A model generated the notes under the pieces. It was given only the letters and a program-made list of their open reading frames with translations. It had not been told where the DNA came from and made no database searches. From Candidatus Jidaibacter sp. (GTDB lineage Bacteria > Pseudomonadota > Alphaproteobacteria > Rickettsiales > Midichloriaceae), in the NCBI GenBank assembly GCA_021298045.1, contig JAJTHY010000099.1, forward strand, positions 1 through 28,692: DNA of 28,692 bases. The letters are read 5' to 3'. How positions within the stretch are numbered: position 1 is the stretch's first letter; each line of letters begins with the position of its first letter. Shown one piece after another: positions 7,581-16,101 of the stretch. The position numbers and the translations under genes were made by a program.

Positions 7581-9992
7581 TCAATCGTCATTATCAAAAA
7601 ATCCCCAGGCTGACTCGCTTTTGCTCTCCCTTTCCTCGCCCTCATGTTCATCAATAATTTTAGCTCCCGGTATTATCGGCTCTTTAACTATGGTTGATCT
7701 AAAACCAAAGCTAGATGGCTTGCCGGTATCATAGTCCGTGTCTACGAACGTAACTCCTTCAGGCACAGGGAATTGCTTGCTGGGGATATCTTTAAGGGCT
7801 CGCTCCATGAACTTAATGAAAATTGGTAGTGCTGCAGATGCTCCTTGCTCTTTATCGCCAAGACTCCTTGGATTATCATAGCCTATGAATGCTCCCACAA
7901 CCAAATCTGGAGTAAAGCCTATAAACCATGCATCATTGCTGTCGTTTGTAGTTCCTGTTTTTCCTGCTATTACTTTATTTAACTTGCGTGCTCTAACACC
8001 AGTGCCCCGATCCACAACACCTTGTAGCATAGAAAGTAGTTGATAGTTTACCATTGGTTCAACTACATTTTTAGCAGCATAAGAAATTGAAGGTTCCATG
8101 ATAGGTGCAGCTTCCATACCGCCGCATCCACTGCAGACTCGATTGTCAGAAGTATATATTAGGTTACCTTTACGATCTTGAACCCTATCCACTAACTTCG
8201 GCTCAACCAAAAGGCCATCACTTGCAAAAATCGCGTATGCTGCGGTCAAGCGTATAGGCGTAGTTTCTGCAGCTCCTAATGCCATGGAGTAATATGCAGG
8301 TGGTGATTTGTCATAAACTTTAAGTCTAGTTGCTACATCACCTACACTTTTGGCGCCAACTTTAGTTATTAAATATACCGTTGCCAGATTGCGCGATTTC
8401 TCCAAAGCTTTTCGTAATGTAATAGGCCCCATAAAAGTACCCTCATAGTTCTTCGGTGCCCATGCTGGTTTATCTGGTCCTTGCGAAATTTCGATTGGTT
8501 CATCTTTCAATATTGAAGTTGGGGAGTATCCTTTTTCAAGGGCTGCCAAATAAACGAATGGTTTGAAAGCAGATCCTGGTTGTCGCATAGCTTGTATAGC
8601 GCGATTATACTTGCTTTCTTTAAAACTATATCCACCACTCATGGCTAGCACTTTACCAGTTTTAGGCTGCATTACAACTAAAGCACCGTTTACCTCTGGT
8701 ATCTGTTCAAGAGTATAGCTGGAGTTTGCTGGGTTTTGGCCGACCAAAATAACATCTCCCACCGCCAATACGTCTTTTGCACTTTCAACAGCTTTACCTA
8801 CATAACCTTTATTTAAACGCTTTCTTGCCCACTTCAGATTTTCCAGTGGTATGGATCCTTTGTTGCCATCTTTTAATCCAATAGTTGCAGCGGTATCTGC
8901 TACATTTAAGACAACTGCTAATTTCCAAGATATAGCCGCTTCAGGTGTTTCTATATTCGTTAGGGATTTTTTCCAATCTTCACCATTTATGCTAATTGTC
9001 TTTATAGGTTTGGTGTAACCGTGTCTTCTATCATATTCTATCAACCCCTCTCGCAGGGCTTCATCTGCATATTTTTGTAAATCTTTATTAAGATTTGTGA
9101 ATACGGAATAGCCTTCGGTGTATAGAGAGTCATGACCATATTTTTCTATCATCTCAAGCCTTACACTTTCTGTATAGTAGCCATTATTCAATATGCTGGA
9201 TTCAAAGCGAGGCTTGAGAACAATTGGCTTACTCTTAGCAGCTATAGCTTGTTCTTTAGTTATAAAACCTTCTTCTTGCATACGATCCAGCACCCAGTCT
9301 CGGCGTGGCTTGGATTTTTGTGGATTTTTAGTTGGATCTAATAAAGATGGGGCTTTGGGCAGGGCAGCAAGCAATGCTGCTTCTTCCAAGTTTATATTCT
9401 TCAAATCCTTGTTAAAGTAACTTAGTGTTGCTGAAGTTACGCCATAGGCTCCATTACCTAAATATATTTGATTGAGATAAAGCTCTAAAATACGATCTTT
9501 GGAGTACACCTTATTTATGCGGTAAGCTAAAATAGCTTCTTTTATTTTTCGGCTTAGAGATCGCTCATTGTTAAGTAGAAAGTTTTTTACTACTTGTTGG
9601 GTAATGGTTGAACCGCCTACTGGATGGCGTTCGCTTCCTATATTACTTATGTTTTGAAGAGCTGCGCGCAGAATGCTCATCACATCAATTCCTGGGTGAT
9701 TATAGTAATTTTGATCTTCGGCTGAGATAAATGCGTTTATTATAACTTCTGGAATTTCATTAATTTTACGGAAGATACGACGCTCCTCAGCTAATTCCGC
9801 CATTAGATCACCTTCAGCGGAATAAATGCGAGATATGGTGGGTGGATCGTATTGAGTTAGCTGGTGATAATCTGGCAGGTCTTTGCTGAAATAAAGAAAT
9901 ATAGGCAGCACAAATAAGCCAAGTAGCACAATGCCTGCCAAGAGAATAGAGCACCAAAACGCCAGGGCTTTATATATTGATTTCAAGATCAT
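7581..9992 (-). CDS. mrcA: Penicillin-binding protein 1A, bifunctional
   Basis: This class A PBP polymerises lipid II into glycan and cross-links peptides at the outer face of the inner membrane. An N-terminal membrane anchor (about residues 10-34) precedes the glycosyltransferase domain with Glu92 in SAEDQNYYNHPG and GGSTITQQ (127-133). The transpeptidase has all three motifs: Ser474-x-x-Lys477 in GSAFKPF, Ser533-Arg-Asn535, and Lys678-Thr-Gly-Thr681. The insert between the domains (about 300-430) is typical of PBP1A. The 803-residue length is normal. It lies 42 bases downstream of ftsZ on the same strand, so cotranscription is possible. Its 3' end faces the kinase gene with only 19 bases between. 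Confidence 0.95.
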   Translation of the reverse strand: MILKSIYKALAFWCSILLAGIVLLGLFVLPIFLYFSKDLPDYHQLTQYDPPTISRIYSAEGDLMAELAEERRIFRKINEIPEVIINAFISAEDQNYYNHPGIDVMSILRAALQNISNIGSERHPVGGSTITQQVVKNFLLNNERSLSRKIKEAILAYRINKVYSKDRILELYLNQIYLGNGAYGVTSATLSYFNKDLKNINLEEAALLAALPKAPSLLDPTKNPQKSKPRRDWVLDRMQEEGFITKEQAIAAKSKPIVLKPRFESSILNNGYYTESVRLEMIEKYGHDSLYTEGYSVFTNLNKDLQKYADEALREGLIEYDRRHGYTKPIKTISINGEDWKKSLTNIETPEAAISWKLAVVLNVADTAATIGLKDGNKGSIPLENLKWARKRLNKGYVGKAVESAKDVLAVGDVILVGQNPANSSYTLEQIPEVNGALVVMQPKTGKVLAMSGGYSFKESKYNRAIQAMRQPGSAFKPFVYLAALEKGYSPTSILKDEPIEISQGPDKPAWAPKNYEGTFMGPITLRKALEKSRNLATVYLITKVGAKSVGDVATRLKVYDKSPPAYYSMALGAAETTPIRLTAAYAIFASDGLLVEPKLVDRVQDRKGNLIYTSDNRVCSGCGGMEAAPIMEPSISYAAKNVVEPMVNYQLLSMLQGVVDRGTGVRARKLNKVIAGKTGTTNDSNDAWFIGFTPDLVVGAFIGYDNPRSLGDKEQGASAALPIFIKFMERALKDIPSKQFPVPEGVTFVDTDYDTGKPSSFGFRSTIVKEPIIPGAKIIDEHEGEERESKSESAWGFFDNDD

Positions 9993-10034
9993 ATTATTAA
10001 TAGCATACCTGCCAATTTTTGGTGCAACTATTGT

Positions 10035-11369
10035 TTAGAACTTTATTTTCTTGCGGATGAAAGCTGGTATATCAAAGAAATCCTCTTTGCTTTTACGACC
10101 AAAATTTTCATCTTTTGGCTCTTCTTCATTATCCGCCTTCTGATATCCATGTTGCTCGTCGCTGCTTAATTCCTCTTGAGAATTTGCAGGTTCCCCAGCG
10201 CTCAATGAACCATAATTTGAAAACTCTACTGGCTTAGGGGGAATGAAGGAATTTTCATCATCTTCACTAGCTTCTTCTGAATCTTCGTTTTCCATCTCAT
10301 TATGCATATCAAAAGCAGATTGAGAAAACGCTTCTTGTTGACGCACACTAATATGTTGAGAAACTTCAGCTGCCTCTGGAGCAGGGCGCAAAGAAGCTGC
10401 CATTTTACTGTCTATCCCAGTTGCAACTACCGAAACCCGGATTTTACCATCAAGATCTGCATTATAAGCTGAACCAAATATGATGTTAGCATTAGGATCC
10501 ACTTCCTCACGGATACGGTTTGCGGCTGCATCTACCTGGAATAGGGTCATATCACTACCACCAGTGATATTAATAAGAACACCACGCGCACCTTTCATAG
10601 AAGAGTTGTCAAGCAATGGGTTAGAGATAGCCGCTTCAGCTGCCATAACCGCACGGTTTTCACCATCGGCTTCCCCGGTGCCCATCATTGCCTTGCCCAT
10701 TTCACTCATTACAGTTCTTATATCTGCAAAATCCAAGTTGATTAAGCCAGGCATAGTTATAAGGTCTGTAATACCACGTACGCCAGAATGCAAAACATCA
10801 TCTGCCATTTTGAAGGCGTCAGCAAAAGTAGTGTTTTCATTAGCGATTCTAAATAGGTTTTGATTGGGAATCACTATTAGAGTGTCAACATACTTATTCA
10901 ATTCCTCCAACCCCAATTCAGCAACTTTCATGCGCCTAGCTCCTTCAAAATGGAAAGGTTTGGTAACAACGCCTACGGTTAGAATTCCTTTATCTTTTGC
11001 AGCTTTTGCAATTACAGGCGCGGCTCCAGTTCCGGTGCCCCCACCCATTCCAGCCGTAATGAAAACCATGTTGGTGTTTTCCAATATGCTCATAACTTCG
11101 TCTAAAGATTCCTCAGCAGCTTGTTTGCCAACTTCAGGATGCGAGCCAGCGCCAAGCCCCAAAGTTGCTTTAGCACCAAGCTGGATGCGATTATTTGTAA
11201 GTGCATGATCTATGGCTTGAGCATCTGTATTAGCTATCCAAAATTCAACGCCCTCTAGGCTAGAAGATATCATGTTGTTGACAGCATTACCGCCAGCGCC
11301 ACCAACGCCAAATACTGTTATTTTTGGCTTCATATCAAAGCTTTCTGGTAAACTAATTTTTATACTCAT
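10035..11369 (-). CDS. ftsZ: Cell division protein FtsZ
   Basis: This tubulin-like GTPase forms the division ring. The nucleotide loop FGVGGAGGNAVNNM (20-33), the tubulin signature GGGTGTGAAP (109-118) and the T7 loop NLDFAD (211-216) are intact. After the core (to about residue 330) comes a long acidic, disordered linker of about 100 residues. The conserved C-terminal peptide FFDIPAFIRKK, which binds FtsA and other partners, ends the protein. Neither ftsA nor ftsQ is adjacent; mrcA follows instead. The start is ATG at 11369. Confidence 0.97.
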   Translation of the reverse strand: MSIKISLPESFDMKPKITVFGVGGAGGNAVNNMISSSLEGVEFWIANTDAQAIDHALTNNRIQLGAKATLGLGAGSHPEVGKQAAEESLDEVMSILENTNMVFITAGMGGGTGTGAAPVIAKAAKDKGILTVGVVTKPFHFEGARRMKVAELGLEELNKYVDTLIVIPNQNLFRIANENTTFADAFKMADDVLHSGVRGITDLITMPGLINLDFADIRTVMSEMGKAMMGTGEADGENRAVMAAEAAISNPLLDNSSMKGARGVLINITGGSDMTLFQVDAAANRIREEVDPNANIIFGSAYNADLDGKIRVSVVATGIDSKMAASLRPAPEAAEVSQHISVRQQEAFSQSAFDMHNEMENEDSEEASEDDENSFIPPKPVEFSNYGSLSAGEPANSQEELSSDEQHGYQKADNEEEPKDENFGRKSKEDFFDIPAFIRKKIKF

Positions 11370-11406
11370 TAGGATTCTCGCAGGTTTATTAAATTCACGT
11401 TCAAGA

Positions 11407-11434
11407 ATATTAGCACTGGATACGTTAAAAACAA
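11407..11434 (-). promoter_or_regulatory. Candidate ftsZ promoter
   Basis: On the minus strand TTGTTT (complement of 11429-11434) and TAATAT (complement of 11407-11412) are 16 bases apart, about 38 bases before the ftsZ ATG. The -35 match is partial. Confidence 0.35.
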
Positions 11435-11489
11435 TGACAATTATAACTAAAAAACACCATAATCTTATATCAACTTTTATAAATAATTG

Positions 11490-11495
11490 TATAAT
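11490..11495 (+). promoter_or_regulatory. Candidate mnmA -10 element
   Basis: A perfect TATAAT lies 35 bases before the mnmA ATG. No good -35 hexamer is seen; TATCAA sits 16 bases upstream. This and the ftsZ candidate make the 161-base gap 11370-11530 a divergent promoter region. Confidence 0.4.
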
Positions 11496-11530
11496 GGCGG
11501 TAATTAATCTAACGCTTTCAATTATATATA

Positions 11531-12637
11531 ATGTCAGCTGAATTGTTAAAACTTGTTTCTAATATAAGCAGTGCACCTAAAAAAGTTGTGGTGGCAATGT
11601 CTGGTGGCGTTGATAGCTCCACGGTTGCTGCGATTTTAAAGCATTACGGGCATGAGGTTATTGGCGTAACTTTGCAGCTGTATGATTACGGCCTAACCGT
11701 AGGTAAGAAGGGTGCTTGCTGCGCTGGGCAAGATATCTACGACGCATCGCAAGCGGCTGAAAAAATAGGCATACCACACTACGTACTTAATTATGAAAGT
11801 ATTTTTAAGGAGTCGGTAATTGATGATTTTGCTGATAGCTACTTGCGTGGAGAGACTCCGATACCATGCGTAAGATGCAATCAAAAAGTAAAATTTAAAG
11901 ATTTATTTAAAGTAGCGAAAGACCTAGGGGCGGATTGTTTGGCAACTGGTCATTATGTAAGGCGCATAGACAACAATGGATCTATAGAATTGCATCAAGG
12001 CGCTGAAATGAGCAAAGACCAAAGCTATTTTTTGTTTGCGACAACCAAGGAGCAATTAGATTTCTTACGCTTTCCAATAGGGTCTTTAAATAAAGAGCAA
12101 ACTAGAGAGATAGCGAAACACTTTGGGCTTAATGTTGCGAACAAGCCGGATAGTCAAGATATATGTTTTGTGCCAAACGGATCATACAGTGCAGTTATTG
12201 AAAAATACCGCCCCGGCGCTTTAGATCCTGGTAATATCATTTTTAAGGATGGCACACCGCTTGGTAGGCATTCTGGAATTATTAATTTTACCATTGGGCA
12301 GCGTAGAGGTATCGGAATCTCATCAGCTGAGCCCCTTTATGTAACTAAAATTAACCCCGAGACTAATGAAGTAATAGTAGGTTATAAAGAAGATTTAGAG
12401 TCTTTAACACTTACAATCAAAGAGGTTAACTGGCTTATAAATCCCACAGAGACACTTGAGTGTCAGGTTAAGCTTCGATCCGCTCATAAACCAATCGATG
12501 CCGAGATATGTGTAATAGAAAATGATATGGTTAAAGTTACTCTTGCACAGTCTTACAGTGGAATAACGCCTGGGCAAGCATGCGTAATGTATGATGGGAG
12601 CAGGGTGTTAGGTGGCGGCTGGATAATACGCTGCTAA
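11531..12637 (+). CDS. mnmA: tRNA-specific 2-thiouridylase
   Basis: MnmA adds sulfur to C2 of U34 in the tRNAs for Lys, Glu and Gln. The PP-loop SGGVDSS (24-30) activates the base with ATP. The catalytic cysteines are Cys116 in CVRCNQKVKF and Cys212 in DSQDICFV. The GHYVR and KDQSYFL motifs and the C-terminal beta-barrel (INFTIGQRRGIGI onward) are present. The 368 residues match the family. It is transcribed divergently from ftsZ and converges on trhO, another U34-modifying enzyme. Confidence 0.96.
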   Translation: MSAELLKLVSNISSAPKKVVVAMSGGVDSSTVAAILKHYGHEVIGVTLQLYDYGLTVGKKGACCAGQDIYDASQAAEKIGIPHYVLNYESIFKESVIDDFADSYLRGETPIPCVRCNQKVKFKDLFKVAKDLGADCLATGHYVRRIDNNGSIELHQGAEMSKDQSYFLFATTKEQLDFLRFPIGSLNKEQTREIAKHFGLNVANKPDSQDICFVPNGSYSAVIEKYRPGALDPGNIIFKDGTPLGRHSGIINFTIGQRRGIGISSAEPLYVTKINPETNEVIVGYKEDLESLTLTIKEVNWLINPTETLECQVKLRSAHKPIDAEICVIENDMVKVTLAQSYSGITPGQACVMYDGSRVLGGGWIIRC

Positions 12638-12652
12638 TATACCCCAGTTATT

Positions 12653-12736
12653 GATAAGGCACTGTCAAAAAATATAGCTAAGCCGTTATCCCATGGCTAT
12701 GAAAATCATTAAGTGATTTTTTACTGCTGCCTTATC
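12653..12736. repeat. Palindromic element between mnmA and trhO
   Basis: The arms GATAAGGCA...AAAAAAT (12653-12673) and ATTTTTTAC...TGCCTTATC (12716-12736) are inverse complements except for a five-base block. The interior at 12675-12696 resembles the terminal arm of the 22401-22559 element at about 17 of 22 positions, which may mean distant relatedness. It occupies the gap between two convergent genes and contains a terminator-like hairpin. Confidence 0.5.
12702..12722. terminator. Bidirectional terminator-like hairpin
   Basis: AAAATCA and TGATTTT form a seven-pair stem with loop TTAAG, ending in six T's on the plus strand. On the minus strand the complementary arms give a T-run as well. 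It would end both mnmA and trhO transcripts. The stem is AT-rich, so its strength is moderate. Confidence 0.4.
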
Positions 12737-12747
12737 CATAATTCGGA

Positions 12748-13473
12748 TTACCTATTTTCAGTATATGGCTTTAAATCATGGTCAATCGCAATTCTATCAT
12801 CAAACACAAAGCATTGACCATTCCAATAGTCGCGCTTGCGGTCTGACTCCATGAAGTATTTAATGATGCCACCATCAAGGTGAAACACTTTTTTAAACCC
12901 TTTTTTACGCAGGTATGATGTTGATTTTTCACATCTTACGCCACCGGTGCAAAACATAGCAACTGGCTTTTCACGATCATGATCACGGAGGTTTATATCA
13001 AGCCAGTCAGCAAGTTCGGTAAAATTTCTAATTTGTGGATCAATCGCGTTTTTAAAAGTGCCAAAAATCACTTCATAATCGTTTCTGGTGTCTATCATTG
13101 GTACACCATCATCAATAAGCTTTTCCCAGTCTTTGGGGCTTAACCGCTCACCTGCTAATTTTCCATCTACTGAAGTATCAAATTTAATAATTTCAGGTTT
13201 AATTTTAATCTTCAACTTTTCAAATGGAGCAGTATCACAAAACGACTCTTTATACTCCAAATCATTAAAAACAGGTAGTGTTTTCATGAATTGATAAAAG
13301 GCATCTATAGATTCTCTGGAGCCAGTAAGAGTGGAATTTACTCCTTCTTCTGCAAGCAAGGCAGTGCCCAATATACCGTTTTCTTTGCAGAATTTATACA
13401 TAGCCAATTTAACTTCTTGGACATCTGGTAAATCTACAAATTTATAAAAAGTTGTTACTACAAATTTTTTCAT
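12748..13473 (-). CDS. trhO: tRNA uridine(34) hydroxylase, rhodanese family
   Basis: TrhO (YceA, UPF0176) is known to hydroxylate C5 of U34 in tRNA using molecular oxygen. The 241 residues hold an N-terminal acylphosphatase-like part (about 1-95) and a rhodanese domain with PMIDTRNDYE and the active loop CTGGVRCEK, with Cys175. ATG at 13473 is used; a TTG three codons upstream is less likely. It lies just downstream of ppa on the same strand, with a 12-base gap, and converges on mnmA. Confidence 0.9.
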   Translation of the reverse strand: MKKFVVTTFYKFVDLPDVQEVKLAMYKFCKENGILGTALLAEEGVNSTLTGSRESIDAFYQFMKTLPVFNDLEYKESFCDTAPFEKLKIKIKPEIIKFDTSVDGKLAGERLSPKDWEKLIDDGVPMIDTRNDYEVIFGTFKNAIDPQIRNFTELADWLDINLRDHDREKPVAMFCTGGVRCEKSTSYLRKKGFKKVFHLDGGIIKYFMESDRKRDYWNGQCFVFDDRIAIDHDLKPYTENR

Positions 13474-13485
13474 AGTGATCAATAC

Positions 13486-14019
13486 TTACTTAGCGGATTT
13501 ATAACGTTCTACAGATGATACAATAATTTCTTTGGCCACGCTACTATCCTTCCAGCCCACTAGCTTAACCCATTTGTTTTTTTCTAATTTTTTATAATTC
13601 TCAAAAAAGTGAGTTATTTTTTCTAGTAAAATAGGGGGAACATCTGCTATGTCATTCACCGATGCAAAAAAAGGATCTACCTTGTCTGTAGGCACAGCTA
13701 GAATTTTTTCATCGCTTCCCTTTTCATCTTCCGTAATCAACACTCCGATGGGTTTAACAGAAATAACAGAACCTAGCGCTATTGGGAAATTGGTGTGTAC
13801 AAGCACATCTACAGGGTCGCCATCACCAGAAAGTGTGTGGGGAACAAAGCCATAATTGCACGGGTAAGACATGGATGTTTGCATTACCCGATCTACCAAA
13901 AGCATTCCGGAATCCTTGCAGAACTCATACTTTATTGGACCAGCGTTTGCTGAAATTTCTATAACAACATTGCAGTTGTTTGGAAGATCTTTGCCTGAAG
14001 AGATTTTAGTAATGTCCAT
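13486..14019 (-). CDS. ppa: Inorganic pyrophosphatase
   Basis: This cytoplasmic enzyme hydrolyses pyrophosphate released by biosynthetic reactions, with Mg2+. The metal-binding signature DGDPVDVLV, plus PIKYEFCKDSG, SYPCNYGF and HYENYK-like HFFENYKKLE segments, mark family I. Start choice: ATGs occur at 14040, 14031 and 14019. A strong promoter at 14046-14074 would start transcription near 14039, which makes 14040 unlikely. The start at 14019 gives MDITKISSG and 177 residues, close to the usual 175. A dyad abuts this start codon. It is followed by trhO. Confidence 0.93.
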   Translation of the reverse strand: MDITKISSGKDLPNNCNVVIEISANAGPIKYEFCKDSGMLLVDRVMQTSMSYPCNYGFVPHTLSGDGDPVDVLVHTNFPIALGSVISVKPIGVLITEDEKGSDEKILAVPTDKVDPFFASVNDIADVPPILLEKITHFFENYKKLEKNKWVKLVGWKDSSVAKEIIVSSVERYKSAK

Positions 14020-14050
14020 ATAAACCACCATATTATGCATGATGGTTTAT
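14020..14050 (-). promoter_or_regulatory. Dyad overlapping the ppa transcription start
   Basis: ATAAACCACCAT (14020-14031) and ATGATGGTTTAT (14039-14050) are inverse complements at 11 of 12 positions. They span the likely start of transcription and end exactly before the ATG at 14019. It could be an operator or an mRNA hairpin covering the start; no regulator is identified. Confidence 0.4.
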
Positions 14051-14074
14051 ACCATAAATATAAAGCTTAATCAA
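14046..14074 (-). promoter_or_regulatory. ppa promoter, sigma70-type
   Basis: On the minus strand TTGATT (complement of 14069-14074) and TATAAA (complement of 14046-14051) are 17 bases apart. The -10 hexamer overlaps the outer arm of the dyad at 14020-14050. It may also drive trhO. Confidence 0.55.
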
Positions 14075-14081
14075 CCCGGTA

Positions 14082-14660
14082 TTAACGACCCTTAACAAAT
14101 TGAGCTGTTATGTTTGCTATTCTTTGCCCAAACCCTTTTGCAGTTTCCAAATCACCGGCAGGAGGGTTAAAATCTGCGGTATCGTTGTTAGATTGGGTCA
14201 TCAGGCCAGAAAAGCTGCCCAGGCGGTTTAACTCGTTTCTATTAAACTCTTCTTGACCCATTTTCATAGGACCCATTTGATTGCAGCCTACCCATATCAT
14301 ACCATGTTGCATAGCGTTGATATAAAGTTGAGTTAGAGAATTTAATTTATCTCCACTTAAACCGCCTCCGTTAGTAAATCCAGCAGCAATTTTATCTACC
14401 CATTTTCTATGCATCCACCTTTCAGAAGCTACTTCCATAAATTCTTTAAGTTTAGCTGCAACACTTCCCATATATGTAGGCGACCCAAATATTATAGCGT
14501 CCGAATTATCTAACCTAGCCCAGCCTTCTTCGTTAAGTTCAACAACATTTATAAGACTAACATCGGCACCCGTGCTTTTGGCGCCTTCAAATACCGCATT
14601 TGCTACTTTTGCTGTGTGCCCATAGCCACTAAAATAAATTACAGAAACTTTAACAGACAT
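14082..14660 (-). CDS. Flavodoxin-fold, WrbA-like FMN oxidoreductase
   Basis: The protein probably binds FMN and reduces quinones or similar acceptors with NAD(P)H. The phosphate-binding loop is FSGYGHTAKVA (about residues 10-20). The second flavin loop is IFGSPTYMGSVAAKLKEFME (about 58-77), followed by AAGFTNGGGLSGDK and the MQHGMIWVG segment. The 192 residues fit WrbA-like proteins, but the exact subfamily and substrate are not certain. AAGGAG (complement of 14666-14671) sits five bases before the ATG. It is flanked by rimK upstream and ppa downstream, with its own candidate -10. Confidence 0.8.
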   Translation of the reverse strand: MSVKVSVIYFSGYGHTAKVANAVFEGAKSTGADVSLINVVELNEEGWARLDNSDAIIFGSPTYMGSVAAKLKEFMEVASERWMHRKWVDKIAAGFTNGGGLSGDKLNSLTQLYINAMQHGMIWVGCNQMGPMKMGQEEFNRNELNRLGSFSGLMTQSNNDTADFNPPAGDLETAKGFGQRIANITAQFVKGR

Positions 14661-14675
14661 ATTAACTCCTTAAAT

Positions 14676-14706
14676 ATTATAACAAACTTACCATAACAGA
14701 TTGCAA
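14676..14706 (-). promoter_or_regulatory. Candidate promoter of the WrbA-like gene
   Basis: A perfect TATAAT (complement of 14676-14681) lies 15 bases before the start codon. The nearest -35-like hexamer, TTGCAA (14701-14706), is 19 bases away, which is long. It lies between rimK and this gene, so the gene need not depend on the rim operon. Confidence 0.35.
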
Positions 14707-14718
14707 ACTATTCTGCAA

Positions 14719-15621
14719 CTAGCCGTTCACATTTCCATTGAGTGGCTTAGCATGGTTTTCTAAATATTTAATTATCATTTCAGCGATATCAAGACCGCTT
14801 GCGGTTTCAATACCCTTAAGACCCGGGGATGAATTAACCTCAAGTACCAATGGCCCACGCTTCGAACGCACAATATCAACACCGGCAACATTTAATCCAA
14901 CTATCTTCGCAGCCTGCACTGCCATTTTACGTTCCTTGGGCGTTATCTTAATTGTCTCTGCCGTTGCGCCCAAGTGAATGTTGGCTCTAAAGTCGCCCGT
15001 CTGCGCTTTTCGCGCCATCGCTGCCACTACTTTATCTCCGATCACAAAACAGCGAATATCCATGCCTTTAGCTTCCTCTATAAATTCTTGCACCAAAAAG
15101 AAAGCCTCTAAATCTCTGAAGGCCTCAATTAATGTTTCCGCCATCTTTTCATTATCAGCAAGTAACACGCCTTTACCCTGCGTCCCCTCAAGTAATTTAA
15201 TAACAAGCGGTGCGCCACCAACCATTTTGATTAAGTCTTTAGTATTAGAAGGAGAATGCGCAAACCCTGTTATCGGCATTCCGATACCTTTTCTAGCAAG
15301 CAATTGATGCGCTCTTAATTTATCCCTAGCTCTAGTGATAGCTATTGATTGATTCAGAGGATATGTGCGCATAGATTCAAATTGGCGCAATATTGCAGTC
15401 GCATAAAAAGTTATAGATGCTCCAATCCTTGGGATAATGGCATCGAAATTTTCTAGCACTTCACCCTGCTTATAATGCATACTGGACTTATCTTGGTTTA
15501 TGCTCATATAGCATTTTAGGCTATCAATTACCCTAACCTTATGACCACGCTTAACCGCTGCCTCACATAGCCTGCGCGTGGAATAGAGCGATGTATTACG
15601 AGAAAGTATTGCTATTTTCAT
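14719..15621 (-). CDS. rimK: RimK, ribosomal protein S6 glutamate ligase
   Basis: RimK is an ATP-grasp ligase that adds glutamates to the C-terminus of ribosomal protein S6 and can make poly-glutamate. From the ATG at 15621 the 300-residue protein follows E. coli RimK almost throughout: MKIAILSRN, FDAIIPRIGASITFYA, YPLNQSIAITRARDKLR, GGAPLVIKLLEGTQGKGV and LEVNSSPGLKGIE. An upstream in-frame ATG at 15672 would overlap rimB and add 17 unrelated residues, so it is rejected. It lies seven bases after rimB and is the last gene of the operon. Confidence 0.92.
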   Translation of the reverse strand: MKIAILSRNTSLYSTRRLCEAAVKRGHKVRVIDSLKCYMSINQDKSSMHYKQGEVLENFDAIIPRIGASITFYATAILRQFESMRTYPLNQSIAITRARDKLRAHQLLARKGIGMPITGFAHSPSNTKDLIKMVGGAPLVIKLLEGTQGKGVLLADNEKMAETLIEAFRDLEAFFLVQEFIEEAKGMDIRCFVIGDKVVAAMARKAQTGDFRANIHLGATAETIKITPKERKMAVQAAKIVGLNVAGVDIVRSKRGPLVLEVNSSPGLKGIETASGLDIAEMIIKYLENHAKPLNGNVNG

Positions 15622-15628
15622 AAGGTTC

Positions 15629-16093
15629 TTATTTATATATTTCTTTGATTTGCTTACTAGACATTTTGCCATGAAGAAACTTGTGCGCTGAGTTCACCAA
15701 GATCTTGCCGCTTAAAGCCTCTCTGCCTATCAGCATTCTCATACCCATCGAATCGCGATTTGTCAAATTTAATTCTATCTCCCACTCAAATATCCCGATT
15801 TTCAGGGTAACCATAATTACCGGCCTTTTCTCAGTTTCGCCGCTCGAACTCTTAACTATACGCTTGTCATGAAGTTTTGATAAACACGATCGTATAACCT
15901 TTTTATTTCTTTGCAGAGGGTGTAGATTATACCTAACATACGAGATGCCTTTAATGGAGACATACTTGATATTGTACGCATGCAAAGAGGATGTGGCCGC
16001 TCCTGTGTCGATTTTTGCTTTTATTATAGGCAAGTCTAACTCTGGTAAGGCAACCCATTCTTTCCAACCCACTATTAAAAAAGGTGAATCCAT
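15629..16093 (-). CDS. rimB: RimB-type retropepsin-like protease
   Basis: The family (COG4067, Zn_protease/DUF785) is a retropepsin-like aspartic protease; RimB cleaves glutamates added by RimK in the RimABK system described in Pseudomonas. The motif KIDTGAATSSLHA (about residues 27-39, Asp29) carries the DTGA signature, and LIGREALSG near the end is also typical. The 154 residues are normal. It is immediately upstream of rimK, which supports a shared modification/trimming role. No RimA-like gene was seen. Confidence 0.85.
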   Translation of the reverse strand: MDSPFLIVGWKEWVALPELDLPIIKAKIDTGAATSSLHAYNIKYVSIKGISYVRYNLHPLQRNKKVIRSCLSKLHDKRIVKSSSGETEKRPVIMVTLKIGIFEWEIELNLTNRDSMGMRMLIGREALSGKILVNSAHKFLHGKMSSKQIKEIYK

Positions 16094-16101
16094 TTAACCT
16101 T

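Noticed and set aside
10480..11208. Two long plus-strand frames (127 and 114 aa) antisense to ftsZ
   Set aside because: They are shadow frames produced by the codon pattern of the conserved ftsZ coding strand; no start context or family match.
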